Assembly: GCA_014529385.2 (NCBI GenBank)
Contig: CM043946.1
Coordinates: 37,586,058-37,650,057 of the forward strand
Reading direction: 5' to 3'
Origin: Adiantum capillus-veneris
Lineage: Eukaryota > Streptophyta > Polypodiopsida > Polypodiales > Pteridaceae
DNA: 64,000 bases
This document shows positions 44,965 through 57,059 of this stretch, one piece after another. How positions within the stretch are numbered: position 1 is the first letter of the stretch; the number at the start of each line of letters is the position of its first letter. The position numbers and the translations under genes were made by a program. The notes under the pieces were generated by a model that did not search any database, was not told where the DNA came from, and saw only the letters and a list, made by a program, of their open reading frames with translations.

Positions 44965-45106
44965 TGTTGAGCTTATATGTGAAGCTACTCAATATATGGC
45001 TTCTCTATATATGGCACCCAGGTCCCCTCTATATATACATCATCTCATGTGTGTATTCTACACACTTTTTGGGGTTCTACTTCTGTGTTCTCTCCTTCTC
45101 TCAACA
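44965..45106 (+). repeat. 3' LTR of gene-less element, copy 2
   Basis: 142 bp. The GAGCGGGAT run lies directly upstream. Confidence 0.94.
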
Positions 45107-45111
45107 GTTAG

Positions 45112-45640
45112 TTTTCTGTGTACAGTAAGTAGGAAGTAGATTAGTGAGAGTTAATAGAGTGTGTTAGTGTGTAAGAGTAGGTGTATTAGTTAGAAGTAGG
45201 TAGAGAGAGTATGTGTGTGCTCTGGCGCAGGCCGCGGCGGTCTTATCCTTAAAAAAATAATAAATATATATTTATTTATTTATTTAAAAAATTAAAAAAA
45301 AAATAAAAAATTTAAAGGTAGGACCGGGATCGGGAATATCTCGCAGACCCAAGCCCAAGCTCACGCTCAAGCCTAAGGCCTCAATCGCCTTTTTAAAAAA
45401 ACGAATTTTAGCTTCACACGTAGCTAAAATTTGATTTTTGAGGACCAACGGAACGTCAGATGCCTGAAAATTGTGTTGTAAAGCACACAACGACCCTTTA
45501 AGTGATACGCTCATTTCGAGCTATCACACACTTCAATCAAAAAAATCAAACATTAAAAAAGCATCAAAAACAAGAAAAAATTAAGTAGAAAACGGGGTGC
45601 AAAACACCCACAAAACAAAGCAAGTAACCTTTGAGGGTAC
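45112..45640 (+). other. Leader remainder of element 2
   Basis: AT-rich leader between the nested insertion and Gag, with A/T homopolymers near 45245-45310. No ORF is supported. Confidence 0.5.
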
Positions 45641-48600
45641 TTGCCGACACTTGTAGGGCACCCAAAGCACATGTATCTACGCTCTGGTCGTGTGCTAGAG
45701 TCCGAACAACTAGCTAGTGCTTCGATTTACGGGGGTACTCACTATCCTTCCACGCTAGGGTCTACGCCCTCGGCGGGGACCCAAGGTAGTGCAACCCAAG
45801 ACCCAAATATAGCGGCTAGCGACTCTTCCTATGACTTCGATATTATGGAAGAGCATCTTACACAAAGCCCTGGGGGAACAAATGAAACCGTACCTAGCTG
45901 GGCCCAACAACCTGGAACTAGTGTTTTTAGCCGTTTGATGGAAACTTTTAGTAGAGCTACGCGCTCTGAACCTATGGCTAGTGAAGTAAACGAAGGGGGT
46001 GGGGAAGTAGAATCACCATTCACATCTCTTGTAGACCCCACACTCCCTCAGAGTGTTCACGTGGACATTCTACCTACCTCATTTAATGAGGGACCTACCG
46101 AGCTACCACCTTCCAAAGTCGCCTCCAAGGTAGCGGTGACTAAAAGTCAAAACACGGGAAGCAACAGTGCATCCACCTCACGGCAACCCTCTAGTACACC
46201 AAGTTTGGACCGGGTATTTCTCAATGAAAATTGGGAATATGACCTACACACGGAGACTTTGACCGACCTATACATGGGATACACATACCATGTGGGTTGG
46301 TTAGAAGTTGTACAATCCACATCTAGTGCCACTAGTCTGGAGGAACAACAACACATGATCTGCAATGTAATCCATAGGATTATCTGGTCCGCGAGGCAAA
46401 ATCGAGGAATAAACATACCTTTGATGGGTCCTATGCAATTTTTAGACACGGGCAAAGGGAAACAACCCACTCTATCACAAATGGAGACTCCCCCAGTGAG
46501 TCCCATCGATCCCCCATATGTTGTTTCTCTAGGGGTCTCAATGCAATCTGAGCCCACAAGTGATAGCTTTACTTTTCCAAGTCTAGCTCATCTTTCCCTT
46601 GATGACACCATGGCTACCATGCCTACCCCAATGATGGGCATGCCGAGAAACACTCCATGGACCTCATTTGTTAGTAAAGCACCACTACATGGTAGCTCAA
46701 TGCCTGCAACCGTACCTACAAGTGTGTACCAATCATATGCACCTATGGGTCCACGTACTCATGTAGTCCCTACCCCTCCCATTTTTTCAACTACCTATTC
46801 TCCACAACCACAATACACAAGTTCTTATTCCCATGGGACTATACTGGCTAGCATTAGCATGTCCCATCTGACGTCTGCTATGCCTAGGGCCACTCATATG
46901 AACTATGGACCACCACATGGCACAACATCGTACCCAACGTGGAACCCAAGGGCTTCCTATGCGCCAAGCCCAATGCCAATACCTACTCCACATGTAGTCT
47001 CTGGAGCGCCTTCACCCACGGTGCCTGCTCACTTAGGTGACTTGGCAACATTTGCTCAAGCTATTGGTCGATCTATTGCTGAGAATATGCGTAACACGCC
47101 TGATAGAGAGCCTAGAAGTAAGGCAGTACAAATAGCCAACCTCACACAAAAATTTAGTGGAGACGGGGATGTGAGAAAGCATATCGAAGTGTTTGAACAA
47201 ATATGCGATTCTCTAGGAGAACACAATCACCTACATAAGAGCAATGCTTTAAGCCTAACCTTAAGTGGGAAAGGCAGGGGATTGGTATAGAACTCTAAGA
47301 GTGGAAGAAAAAACGATTTACCCTACTCTTAGGAGACTGTTCTTAAAAGAATGTATACAAGAGGGAGTGCTTTGGGGTGTAGCCTCTCAGCTTTAGAAAG
47401 CCCAACGAGAGGAAGGAGAGTCGGTGAGAGACTTTATAAGTCGCTTGAAGCATTTGAATTCTCGTTGTAATCCAAATGAGCGCTTCAATAATAACCAATT
47501 GCCTGATAGATTCATTAGGGGATTGCGACATGAGGATATCTACAATGGCCTAGTCATTAGAGGTATCACCACTTGGGAAGCAGTCACCACCAATGCGATC
47601 CAATTGGAGGATAATTTAATGAATCAAGGAGAAAGAGTGTCCGTTGAGCCTAAATCTATTAGCTCGCAAGCATCAGGGCATCAGCCAATGACCCTAAAGC
47701 CTATTGCTAAGGAGCCAAAGATATCTGAGATGACTTTAACAGATCTCACCAAGGCTATTCAAGAGAGTCTTAGAGACAATCATGCTCCGCAAAACAATCA
47801 TATGTATCCAAGAAGGGAGCAGCAATGGTGCTCAGTATGCTATGGACCGCATAGTACCAGTGAATGCCCTACTTTTAGAGTAAAATTCAATGGGAACTGC
47901 AATGCATGTGGGAGGTATGGTCATCAAGCTAAGGATTGCATAGTATTTAAGCGTACGATGGCCAATAGACCAACCTTAGCATGGACAGACACACCTCGAG
48001 TGCCTGCCTTGATGTCGCCCCACCTCTTGAACAAACAGCACAACACATGGTCCCTAGGGCCCAAAATGTTGTTCAAACAACACCCTTACCACCTCCAGTG
48101 CTAGGACCGCAACCACCACATCCGAGAATCACTTCTGTGAATCAAGTGGGTTGTGAGTCATCTATTTCTTGTTTGGAAGGCTATGAGGAAGATATAGATC
48201 CTAATATCGCCTATGGGATGGATGTGCTTGAAGAAAGTCCACAATACTACATGGAGGACTATTGGGGACAAGTCAAACTTGTATATCAAGTAGCTGCTCT
48301 TGCGGCAAGAGGCCAAAATATCAATTACACCGCTAAGAGACCTCTTCAATGCTATGAGTGTGGAGGTCCACATCGTGTAGCCGAGTGTCCTATTAGGCTA
48401 CAAAAGAACGCCACACTAATGCAAACCAATCAAGCGAGCACGTCTACAATGCCGATACTCATGTGTAACCGATGTGGCATAGATCATTTGATTGCCCAAT
48501 GTCCAAATAATCCAAATGCACCGAAGATCACACCATTAAACTTGATTGAAGTTACCGAGGAGCCATCACAAAGTACACATGTGGTATCAGTAAACGTACT

Positions 48601-49417
48601 CACACGATCGATGCTCCAAAAACAAAACTATATCCTTGAGGAAAGAGACACGGAATCAATTGCCCAATCTCAGAAAAAGAAGAAAACACAAAGAAAGAGA
48701 TCGCAAAAAGCAGCGAAGTCAAACCCCAGTTCAAAGACCAACATAGGAACTGGTGATGACCCCGTATATATGAACGACGCTGAAGAAGATTCTGATTTAG
48801 GTGAAACCATGGAGACCAAAACGACCACTAACATAGAAACCAACAAGGAAGATCTTCATGAGCCACAATGGCCAGGATCCAAAAAGAAGATAGGAACTTA
48901 CCCAAACCCTACAGAGGAGATTGAGCGAGTCAAGCAATTAAGGAGTTTGGTAGAAGATACCCAAAGGGATCTAGAACCAGCACCTAGGAAGATCCACATT
49001 ACAGACACCGTGTTCCGTATGCAACAACAACCTCACCAAGTCCATAGACCCTTGGACATACCTAGTGTCATCCAAGAAGAAAGTGACTTAAAGTCATGGG
49101 AAAGTGGGCGTACTCACTTCTTGATGGAAAGAATGTTTACAGAGGGACTACCTGATCCTATCGAAGAAATGGAGATACCATCTTCCCTAGGTCAAGGGAC
49201 TCAAGGCCAAAAGGTGCCGTTAAACATTGCCAAACTGATGGATTTCATGTCTTCAGAAGTTAGAACCACCATCATGTCCAAACTATATAAAGACCTCGAT
49301 CTAGTCTCAGCTCTTCGAGCCTTCCTCAATGGAGAATTGAAGTTTGGGCTACCACAATTTGCACAGATGGATGGAGCTGGGGAGATGCCAATAGAGGAGG
49401 AACACTTAGATCCATAA
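45641..49417 (+). pseudogene. Gag of element 2 with four zinc knuckles
   Basis: Starts near MPTLVGHPKHMYLRSGRVLE (YLRSGR is a common start of plant gypsy Gag). A long Ser/Pro/Thr-rich region follows, then the capsid domain (VQIANLTQKFSGDGDVRKHI, then after a frameshift near 47285 WYRTLRVEEKTIYPTL, SVRDFISRLKHLNSRC, LPDRFIRGLRHEDIYNGL). Knuckles: CSVCYGPHSTSEC, CNACGRYGHQAKDC, CYECGGPHRVAEC, CNRCGIDHLIAQC. Three have CX2CX3HX4C spacing instead of X4. The frame returns to the first near 47990. A basic Lys-rich stretch follows near 48670-48720. A stop near 47396 and a TAA at 49415-49417 are in-frame nonsense. The frame stays largely open over 3.7 kb, so decay is recent. Confidence 0.87.
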
Positions 49418-49855
49418 CCCAACCTAGATGAGAACCTTGTTATAGAAATACCTGTTAACAAGTTGGGACAATACTTTGAGGGTGATGAATCCAATGCGAC
49501 CATACCAATCACTACTAAGGGATTAATTGTGAAGGGAATCCTTGATGGTGGCGCTGGGGTTAGCATTGTGACTAAAAATTGCTGGGAAACTATGGGAAGA
49601 CCTCACCTTGCAACCACAACCATAGTAGTGAAGATGGCCAATGGGTCTATTGTTAAACCTATTGGGATGCTAGAAGATCTCAAGATCAAGGTCTTTGGAC
49701 ATAAAATAAGGATTACCTTTATTGTTATGGATTTCTCCAAACACACTATGGCATCGGAGATGATCTTAGGACGTCCTTTCATGAGGGAAGCAAAAATGGT
49801 GCATGTATGGTCTAAAAACCATGTCTACTTGCAGTTCCAAGATTCTGTCATTTGA
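49418..49855 (+). pseudogene. Aspartic protease of element 2
   Basis: The same frame continues after the TAA. GLIVKGILDGGAGVSIVTKN has the catalytic Asp at 49544-49546, again DGG. RITFIVMDFSKHTMASEMIL followed by GRPFMREAKM is the second half of the retropepsin fold. The frame ends with TGA 49853-49855 but continues beyond. Confidence 0.82.
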
Positions 49856-50836
49856 GTGGATCTTGTGACGGGTCGAGCACATCCTCTAGGAAACAGGTTT
49901 ATAATCGATCATAGATCTGACACCACAGTTCACTCGGCCCCATTGCAGTATTGTTACACGTGTAAAGCGGACACTGATGTTGGGGAAGATTCTCCTTATA
50001 TGGATGTACTAACTGGGATGACTGAGTCAGACAATGTGTATTGGGTCCACCTAGTAGCAACCATAGACACTTGGGGGAATAGGGGGACGACTTGGGTAAC
50101 ACCTGAGGGGGATGAAATGCCCGTACCCTTAAATATGCTACAAGCAATGCATATAGATTTTGACAAGACTCATCCTGATATAACAAAGAAAACATATAAG
50201 TGGGTCCCTAAAGCTTCTTTAGCGACCATGGCTAGTACTAAAAAATAGAAGCCTTGTAAGAAACGTGCCACTCGCTCCAAGAAAAGTAAGGAAATGTGGC
50301 GTTGGATTCGTAAATGACTATTGGAAGCCCAAGGCTACTATCAAGGAAATGATCAAATCAGGGTGTCAAAACGTAGATTGTGTTCTTACTTGTCACCTCA
50401 CCCATGCGAGCCCAACCCCGTAGCTCCAAAACGAATCAACGATCACGGAAAGAAAAAAATCACAGAATACTACACACCCGTTCCAGAGCTAATTTGGGTA
50501 CCGAAGAAAGAACAATTTGTTCCACCTAGCTCAAGAAGGGGGGAGTCCCATGAAGCTTCTAGCTCCTCATGTAATGCATCCATAGAGGTAAAAGCTTCTC
50601 TAGAGTCTCCACCTACAATAGTGGACCTCCAAAAAGCTACAAAGGAATCCACACCTCCCAATGTTCAAGAATCACCTGATGAACCACTTCAAGTTCAATC
50701 CTAGGAGAGTACCTTACCACCCTTGCAACTCAATGAGGCACCTAAGGTAATAGAAAACTACTGGAAAAAATCCTCACCTATTATCGACTGGACCAATTGG
50801 TTTCAAAGGGTGACGAGCACATTTCAAACGATATGA
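49856..50836 (+). pseudogene. C-terminal extension after protease, element 2
   Basis: In one frame with stops at about 50246-50248, 50315-50317 and 50702-50704, ending at 50836. It contains MDLVTGRAHPLGNRFIID, YVHLVATIDTWGN-like sequence, a Lys/Arg-rich patch (KKRATRSKKSKEMWRWIRK) and VIENYWKKSSPIIDWTNWFQ. No RT motif is present. I do not recognise a family; it may be element-specific. Confidence 0.55.
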
Positions 50837-52469
50837 TCTACCGAAGGAAGGGGGGAATGTTTGCTGACAGTCATCATTCACATGTTTCCCTCTCAACCTT
50901 CCTCCCTGACCTCTTAATCTCCCAATCTTAGGGAATGTACATATAAAGCCTTATACTCACAATAAAAAAATAAAAAAATAAAGACCAAGAGCAATTAGCA
51001 AACGAGTATGCACAATAAAAGTCAAAACATTGACTCAAACCTACACATTCACATCCGGTACATTGAAACAAAAACCTGTGTCATAAAATACCTTTGATCC
51101 CCATCACTCGAGTGATGGAGGGTAGATAGGATTAATACAATAGGAGTGTTTCTGTTTTAGAGTTGAGTGATTAGCAAAGTTCCTTTTCCCCACTAATGTG
51201 CCTCCTAGAGGTATTCTTTGATTTTCTTAGTGTGTACAGGAACGTGTTGTTGTGGTTAGGATTTGGACCTTCATGGAATCTTTCTCTCATCCACTTTTCA
51301 TATCAAGCGCGATCATCAACACAAACAGGTGTTTCTTGTCCATTAGCATTGCCCCTTATCTTTTTTGCATCCATGTGTTTGTCTTCTTTGATTGTGATTG
51401 GTAGCATAATATTCGGCGCATTTGCTTAGTATCAAACATTTAATTCAATGTAATTTTTTGTCATAATCACTTGTCTAGGTTTAAAAATCAAGCAAATTCG
51501 ACTAAGCTAGTTTGACCAAGCTAGGTGTTAGAGATCTTCTCTTAATACCATGGGGAATGCCTTCCTAATAATCAATGGTTACTTAGGTTCTTAATCCAAT
51601 TTAGGTAGCATTGTGTGAAATGTACTAGGGCTTTCTAGTGGGCTTGACCCTATTCACCTTTAGCTTAAGTATTATAAAGGGAGTTTACTAATGTGATGAG
51701 CCTGGGGAGGGTAACAGTGTTATATGACCCCCCAAAGTTACAAAATTAAAATGATGAAAACGAACAAACAAAAAATCAAAGTGTCACAATGTAAAATCTT
51801 AAGCTGGAAGAGAAATCTCAGCTTGATTGGGTACTTCACTCACATGTATCGCCTATGGTACTAGAGCCCTAGAGGTTCCCAGTGTGGACGCTTTTCCTTG
51901 AAAAGCAAAAAACCCAAGGCATACAAAATAAGCACACATCAAAATTGAATCATTGTGAAAAGACTTTAGGGGGTCAGGAAAGGTAATCAGTCAGGCGATG
52001 ATTTCATGAGAAATTCCTTTTATCGTAGCTTAACTACAAGGTCTTCTAGGTATAGCCTTGAGTCAGCCCTCGAACATGAAATACTTGGCTCTCACGATTA
52101 AACAACTTAATTGACCAAAGAAAATTAAGAAGCTTACCCATGGTATTAATAGTCGATCTCTAGTGCATTTCGGTCGTTAAATTAGCGACCCAAGACTTGT
52201 TTAATTTTTTACCTTTACATCTGTTTATGCATTTGATTATATTTCAATTTAATGTTTATTGCTCACAAATTGTTTAAAATTCATTACCAATCAATTTGTC
52301 TACCTAAAACTACATATGATTTTTAATCGCTTATGAGAATGCAATTACTGTGCCAATGTTGTTTGATTTTGCAGTGAGACTGAAGAAGGCTAAGGACATT
52401 CATCTTAAATGCTCTTCCACCTCGAGGAACGAGCTTCAACTCAATAGCTTCCGTGGACAGCATCTACAT
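50837..52469 (+). other. Non-coding 3' region of element 2
   Basis: It starts with a purine run followed by TGTTTGCTGACAG (50846-50870), which looks like a polypurine tract plus LTR start but has no partner. A TATA-like ACATATAAAGCC lies near 50939. The rest has no ORF of interest. Confidence 0.5.
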
Positions 52470-52483
52470 CAGGAAGGGGGACA
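52470..52483 (+). promoter_or_regulatory. Polypurine tract, element 2
   Basis: AGGAAGGGGGACA just before the 3' LTR at 52484. Confidence 0.75.
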
Positions 52484-53081
52484 TGTTAACCCTCACGGTT
52501 CACGGACACCCTATCACCTACGACGGACGTTCTAACTACGGCGGACATTGTATTATTTACTTGTAGAGTCAGGTACCGGGCTTGTCGGTCCAATAGGAAA
52601 AGGGTAAGAGTGATCGCCAATAAGAGGCGCACTCTGACTGGAACATTCAAGGGATTAGTTGGCTAAGCATGGGCGCCCAAGTGTGAATGGGGCGAGCTCA
52701 TATAAAAGTCAACTAAACCTAAAATTCACTCATTCTCTCATTTGTGCAATAGAAGAGTGCTCTTGCTCCATCTCCATCTCCATCTTCGTCTTCTTCACCT
52801 CCTTGTGTGTGTGTGTATGTGAGAGAGAGAGTGTGTGTGTGTGGACGATCGAGCATTACAAAGGCACGACGGCGGTGAAGCGGTTGAGCACGGCGTAGCG
52901 GCGTCTCCTTCTTCTTCGCGATGAAGAGTCCTCCACGAAGCAAGCATAGAGCGGTGAGTGACACACCATCGCCTTCTTTGAGCTTACTAGTTTAGGCTTG
53001 TTGTGTGCTTGGAGCCATTTGTGGCTCGCACACGATGTATGGGCAACTTCCTTGCATTGACACGTGTGACATACGCGCACA
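52484..53081 (+). repeat. 3' LTR of gag-protease element 2
   Basis: 598 bp, the partner of 41610-42197. It is longer by about 10 bp, mostly in the TG/GA tract near 52805-52840. Confidence 0.94.
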
Positions 53082-53086
53082 CTTTA

Positions 53087-54690
53087 GCAAAGAGGAAGCT
53101 ACATGTGTGCTTGAGATTTATGATTAGTTAGATGAGTCAAGAACTCCCAAAGGATTTTTGGCACTTGAAAGAATGCACTTAAAGAAAAATCAAAATTTGC
53201 CAAGTTGATAAAGAGTCATGAGCTCCCAGCTACTTTGAGGTGCTCTATATTGAGCCTTCCTATAGCAAAGAGAAAGAGATAATGAAATGAATTTCAAAAT
53301 GAAATACAAATCACTTTGACTGCACTTGATATTCACACTTACTCAAAGCAAAGAAGCCTAGTCCAATAGGCCAAAAACACCTTTCTGGTTATCTTCTCAT
53401 TAGGAAATAATATTACTTGCTAGTTAGTGAGTTGATAGCTTGTTTGACCCTTTAGTTATGTTTACTGACCTTGGAGACACACTAATAAATCACACGACTC
53501 TAATTCCTAGCTTGTGTAAGTTCACTAGTTGTATTTGGCATAAATACTTTTAAGTTAGCAAGAAGTAATCTTTATTTTACCATTCTCCACTTGACCATTT
53601 GTGCTTCATGCTTATATTAATTTTGTCTTTTATTATGTGTTGTACTTGGTACTTTCACGGTTCTCCTTACTTGCTCTGTGGCTAGGACGTGCACCGGTCT
53701 AGGAGGGGAGGAATGACGATCACCGGAAAAGGAATGACCCAGAAGTAGATTCACAAGCAAAAATCTAGACCATCTACCAGCCTTCACTATCCGCAAGGAG
53801 ACACAGAGAGATTGATTGGAGACTCCTAGATTTTAGACCTTGATTCATGTCGAGGACAACATGAAATAGGAGGGGAGAGTGTTCGAAGATTCCAACAATA
53901 AGATACTTGCTGTGAAAAAGAAGATCTTTGGAGGATTCTTTGCCCATTGTAACACCCATGTGTATATAAATTTTCCCATTAAAAACCATCAATTTTTATC
54001 TCATATTTTTGCTAAAACAAAATCCAAGGCTATGAGCTTTCAAGTTTTATCAAGAGATAGATTTATAGCTACCTTAGATTACCCATTTTTTGAGCTAGTA
54101 AACCTTTGTACATGTGAGACTCTTAGCCAAGGTATAAAAGACATTTTTTAAAGGGTTTCAAAGAAGGTTAATTCATTAATCAAAAGTTCAAGCTAAGGGT
54201 ATTGTGTACATTGTGAGATTGCCTTCTTGCTACTTGTCTTTGTCTCTATACATCGCATTGCATGGTTTGCCTATCAAAGAACTGAGAGCACCATTGCCAT
54301 AGCCTCAAGGAGAGCTATTCATGGATGCCTACAATACAAGAGCTTTGCGAGTTCCAAGCACTAAATCTCGTGATCTTCTAGGTGATGTATCTTACTATCA
54401 AAGCATCATTTTGTGATTTCGTCAGTTGCTGTGGAATCCTAATGCTTAGGAGAACCTATTAGGTAGGTTCCGCACAAACTTCCGTGACTTGCAGTTTTAT
54501 TATAAATTTTTTAAATTTTTGCCAGTATGCAGATGTGGGGTTTGATGGTCCAAAAGTCATTCTGACCTTGTAAGGAATGAGGCGATTGAATTTTGTGTTG
54601 TTTGGAGCTGATTTGCTCTTGGATTTTCATGTGTTTCTTGATCAAAGAGATAGAAGTTAGGATTTTAACAACTAGAAAGCTCATACATTG
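53087..54690. other. No gene; possible old LTR start at 53880
   Basis: A run ATAGGAGGGGAGAG followed by TGTTCGAAG (53866-53888), with GTCGAGGACAACATG just upstream, resembles the 3' end of a gypsy element. TATA-like GTATAAAAG is near 54131. I could not find the LTR end or a partner. Confidence 0.35.
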
Positions 54691-54699
54691 TTTTTACGA

Positions 54700-55769
54700 A
54701 GTGTTTTTGTTTAGACAAGAGATTTGAAATATCTTGGCATGCTTCCATGCCCTAGTCAAGTCACTTGTTCCCTTGGATTGACATTTTAGTCTTGGGCCTG
54801 TCTCTTTGTGAGATGTGATAGGTGCAACATGCAGAATCCCAAGACAAGCTACAACCAAAGATATCCTAACAGTCATCACCACCCTCAAAGCTGTGTTTTT
54901 CTCCTTAGCCTTATCTACCTCACCCCTTTTCTTCTTCCAACACTCTGTCTACTTGTGCCCCTTTTCTTACAATAATAAAACTCTATATCCTTGAATTTCA
55001 TGTTCTTCTTATTGTTCTCTATTGAAGAGAAACTGTTCGACTCAAAAATTTGGGTTTCTTAACTTGTCCCCATCCCTTGCTCTTTGCCAACAATGTGTCA
55101 TCTATGCCTATAGCCCCTCTAGCCTGAAACTTGGAATGAATCTTGATCTACATGAGCTCGAGAAGAACCTCTTCCCAAGTTGGGTTTGAATTGAGCAAAA
55201 GAAAATTAGAACTTGATAGTAAGAGTCAAGGCCTATAGGAAGTTTGGAGAGTAGCTAGGCAACCATGCGCTGTGTGAACATGTTGCCTCCAAAAGCAATG
55301 ACATCGTCCGAGATTGTCCTAATCTTGCATGTCAACCCTTGCAAAGAGTTCAAGGACTTGAGCCATAGAAGTTAAAGCTTCCGTTATAGCTAAAGAACTC
55401 GGGCCACCAATTTTTCCTCACATAAGTCCTTAATGTCCTATCACAAGCCTTGTGAATGCTCCTCCGCACAAACCTCTTATAACACTGTGTTGGATAGGTT
55501 CAAAACCAAAAATGTATACAGCCATTTGTTGATATCTATCCATATTTCTACATCAGGCTGTGTAATGGTTGCCAATGACACATCATGATTCACGGTCTTC
55601 TGACGTCCGTAAGCCATTCCCATAGACCATTATAGGTGATGAGGGTCTTAATCTTTGGCTTCCAAATGTTGCAGTTTGAGCTATCTAGCTTGGATTTCTT
55701 TGAAAAGATAGTAAATCCATAAGCTACTTGAGTGGCCATGTCTCTGTGTAACACCTTGTGGAAATGTGT
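54700..55769 (-). pseudogene. Copia gag and protease remnant
   Basis: On the minus strand, Gag starts at ATG 55739 (MATQVAYGFTIF), with KLDSSNCNIWKPKIKTL and GLWEWLTDV, the N-terminal signature of Copia Gag (LxGSNYxxWKxxM...LW). After many breaks a zinc knuckle start is seen (FKDIEFYYCKKRG, about 55000-54958, last half lost), then WDSACCTYHIS (about 54850-54820), which matches the Copia protease block WxxDSxCxxHM. Integrase and RT are not seen; the remnant stops near 54700. Confidence 0.68.
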
Positions 55770-56199
55770 TGTCGGGGGATAAGTGTGCAAAAGGTGAGCT
55801 GGGAAGGCACCGGGCCCCTGGTTGTGAGAGGTGCGGGGAAAGAGGTGCAGACACAATTAACGAAAATAGAGCTCAAAATAAACAGGTTACCTTACACCAA
55901 ATAAGCCACAGTATCCCTGTTTTAATCAAATAATAATGGAAACGTTTATGCACTTGACAAACTTTAACCTGTCTTAATCCAGGTGGTGCTAATCAAGACG
56001 ATCAATAGTAACCACCTTGGACTGTCTTCTGCCTTGAACTTCCAAAGCCTTGGGTGGTCCAATCTAGCTTATGGTTATCGGATTAATTCCGGGTTAATGG
56101 CTTGGAAAGCTTAGGATTATGGCTTAGGCGAGATTAGGATTAGGCTTGGGTTAAGAGTTTGTGATAGGCATAGAGAGTTTACAAAAATCGGCTTAAGCG

Positions 56200-56345
56200 A
56201 GATTAGGTTTAGGCTCTGCTAATGAGATTTTAATGAAATCGAGATCTTTGCTTGGCTTGAGAGATTAGGCTTAGGCTCTGCTAATGAGATTTTAATGAAA
56301 TCGAGAGCTTTGCATGGCTTGAGAGATTAGGCTTAGGCTTAGGAA
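56200..56345. repeat. 62-bp tandem repeat in the left arm
   Basis: AGGCTCTGCTAATGAGATTT recurs at 56211 and 56273, then a partial third unit. Confidence 0.85.
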
Positions 56346-57059
56346 AGCTTAATGAAGCTTAGCTTGGGCTATGGAGCTTTAGAGCTCAAGAGCTTTGCCC
56401 AACTTTCTTCTTGAGAGCGTAAAAAATGAAAAGAAAAGAAAAAAAAACATACCAGAGCTTTAGATTAGGATGGCTAATGCCTCTCATCTTCTTCCCCGGA
56501 GAGCAAGAGAGCAATTCGATGCTTGGCTAATGAGGTTTAGAAGCTTTGGCTTCTACTCTCGGAGAGAGAAAAAACCATGAGAAGGACCCACTCAATCACA
56601 CGAGTCCCCTCTTTATATAGGTTGCATGGCTCCCTTACTAAAACTAGCCTACCCATTAGCGATGTCGCTAATGGGTAGTTGATGTGGCGGGACCCATCCC
56701 TATGACGTGGCCATGGCGGGATTTTGACCAGCACTAAATCCAGCCCCGCTGGTGCCGAACCTGTGCGCGAGGAGCTTCTGAGTGTTTTTTTTCTCTACGG
56801 CGACCTCATCTGAGGCCTGTGCTGACGAGCACGAGCTCTACGTCCCTCCTCGCTGCCTGCGGCCTCTGTTGCCTGCCATGGCCTTCACTTTCCTTTTATT
56901 TCCTTTGTTCACACATGCCCTTAAAAAAAAGGGTGACCAATAGTGGGCGACCAAATCCCCTTTGGTCTCAATTTATGGCGGCCAACTCCTTTCCTTAGAC
57001 GGCCAATAGCCTCTTTTGGGCGGCCTTTTTCCCTTGGACCTTTGAGTGGCTGGCTTCCG

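Larger units (their letters stand above)
42466..45106 (+). mobile_element. Gene-less LTR element with tandem-repeat interior, copy 2
   Basis: 2641 bp with 142-bp LTRs (42466-42607 and 44965-45106, one difference seen), an exact primer site and a perfect target duplication GTTAG (42461-42465 and 45107-45111). The interior is the same as in copy 1: 171-bp array (markers near 42693, 42864, 43035, 43208, 43387), 43-bp array and unique tail. It differs from copy 1 by a block of about 60 bp present only here (about 43600-43665), a T run of about 27 bases near 43313, and fewer units in the 3' duplication. Confidence 0.95.
41610..53081 (+). mobile_element. Gag-protease LTR element 2, complete, with nested insertion
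   Basis: 11,472 bp including a 2.6 kb insertion. LTRs at 41610-42197 and 52484-53081 start TGTTAACCC and end GCGCACA. The target duplication CTTTA is perfect (41605-41609 and 53082-53086). A PBS follows the left LTR and a purine tract precedes the right one. The interior codes for Gag with four zinc knuckles, a protease and a C-terminal extension, but no RT, RNase H or integrase; 50837-52483 is non-coding. The structure matches the TR-GAG idea of non-autonomous gypsy elements. Confidence 0.94.

Noticed and set aside
45829-46557. Minus-strand ORFs opposite Gag of element 2
   Set aside because: Shadows of the Ser/Pro-rich Gag frame, without motifs.
53880-54480. A full LTR starting at 53880
   Set aside because: The start looks right, but no matching end, partner or TSD could be found, so it is listed only as a possibility.
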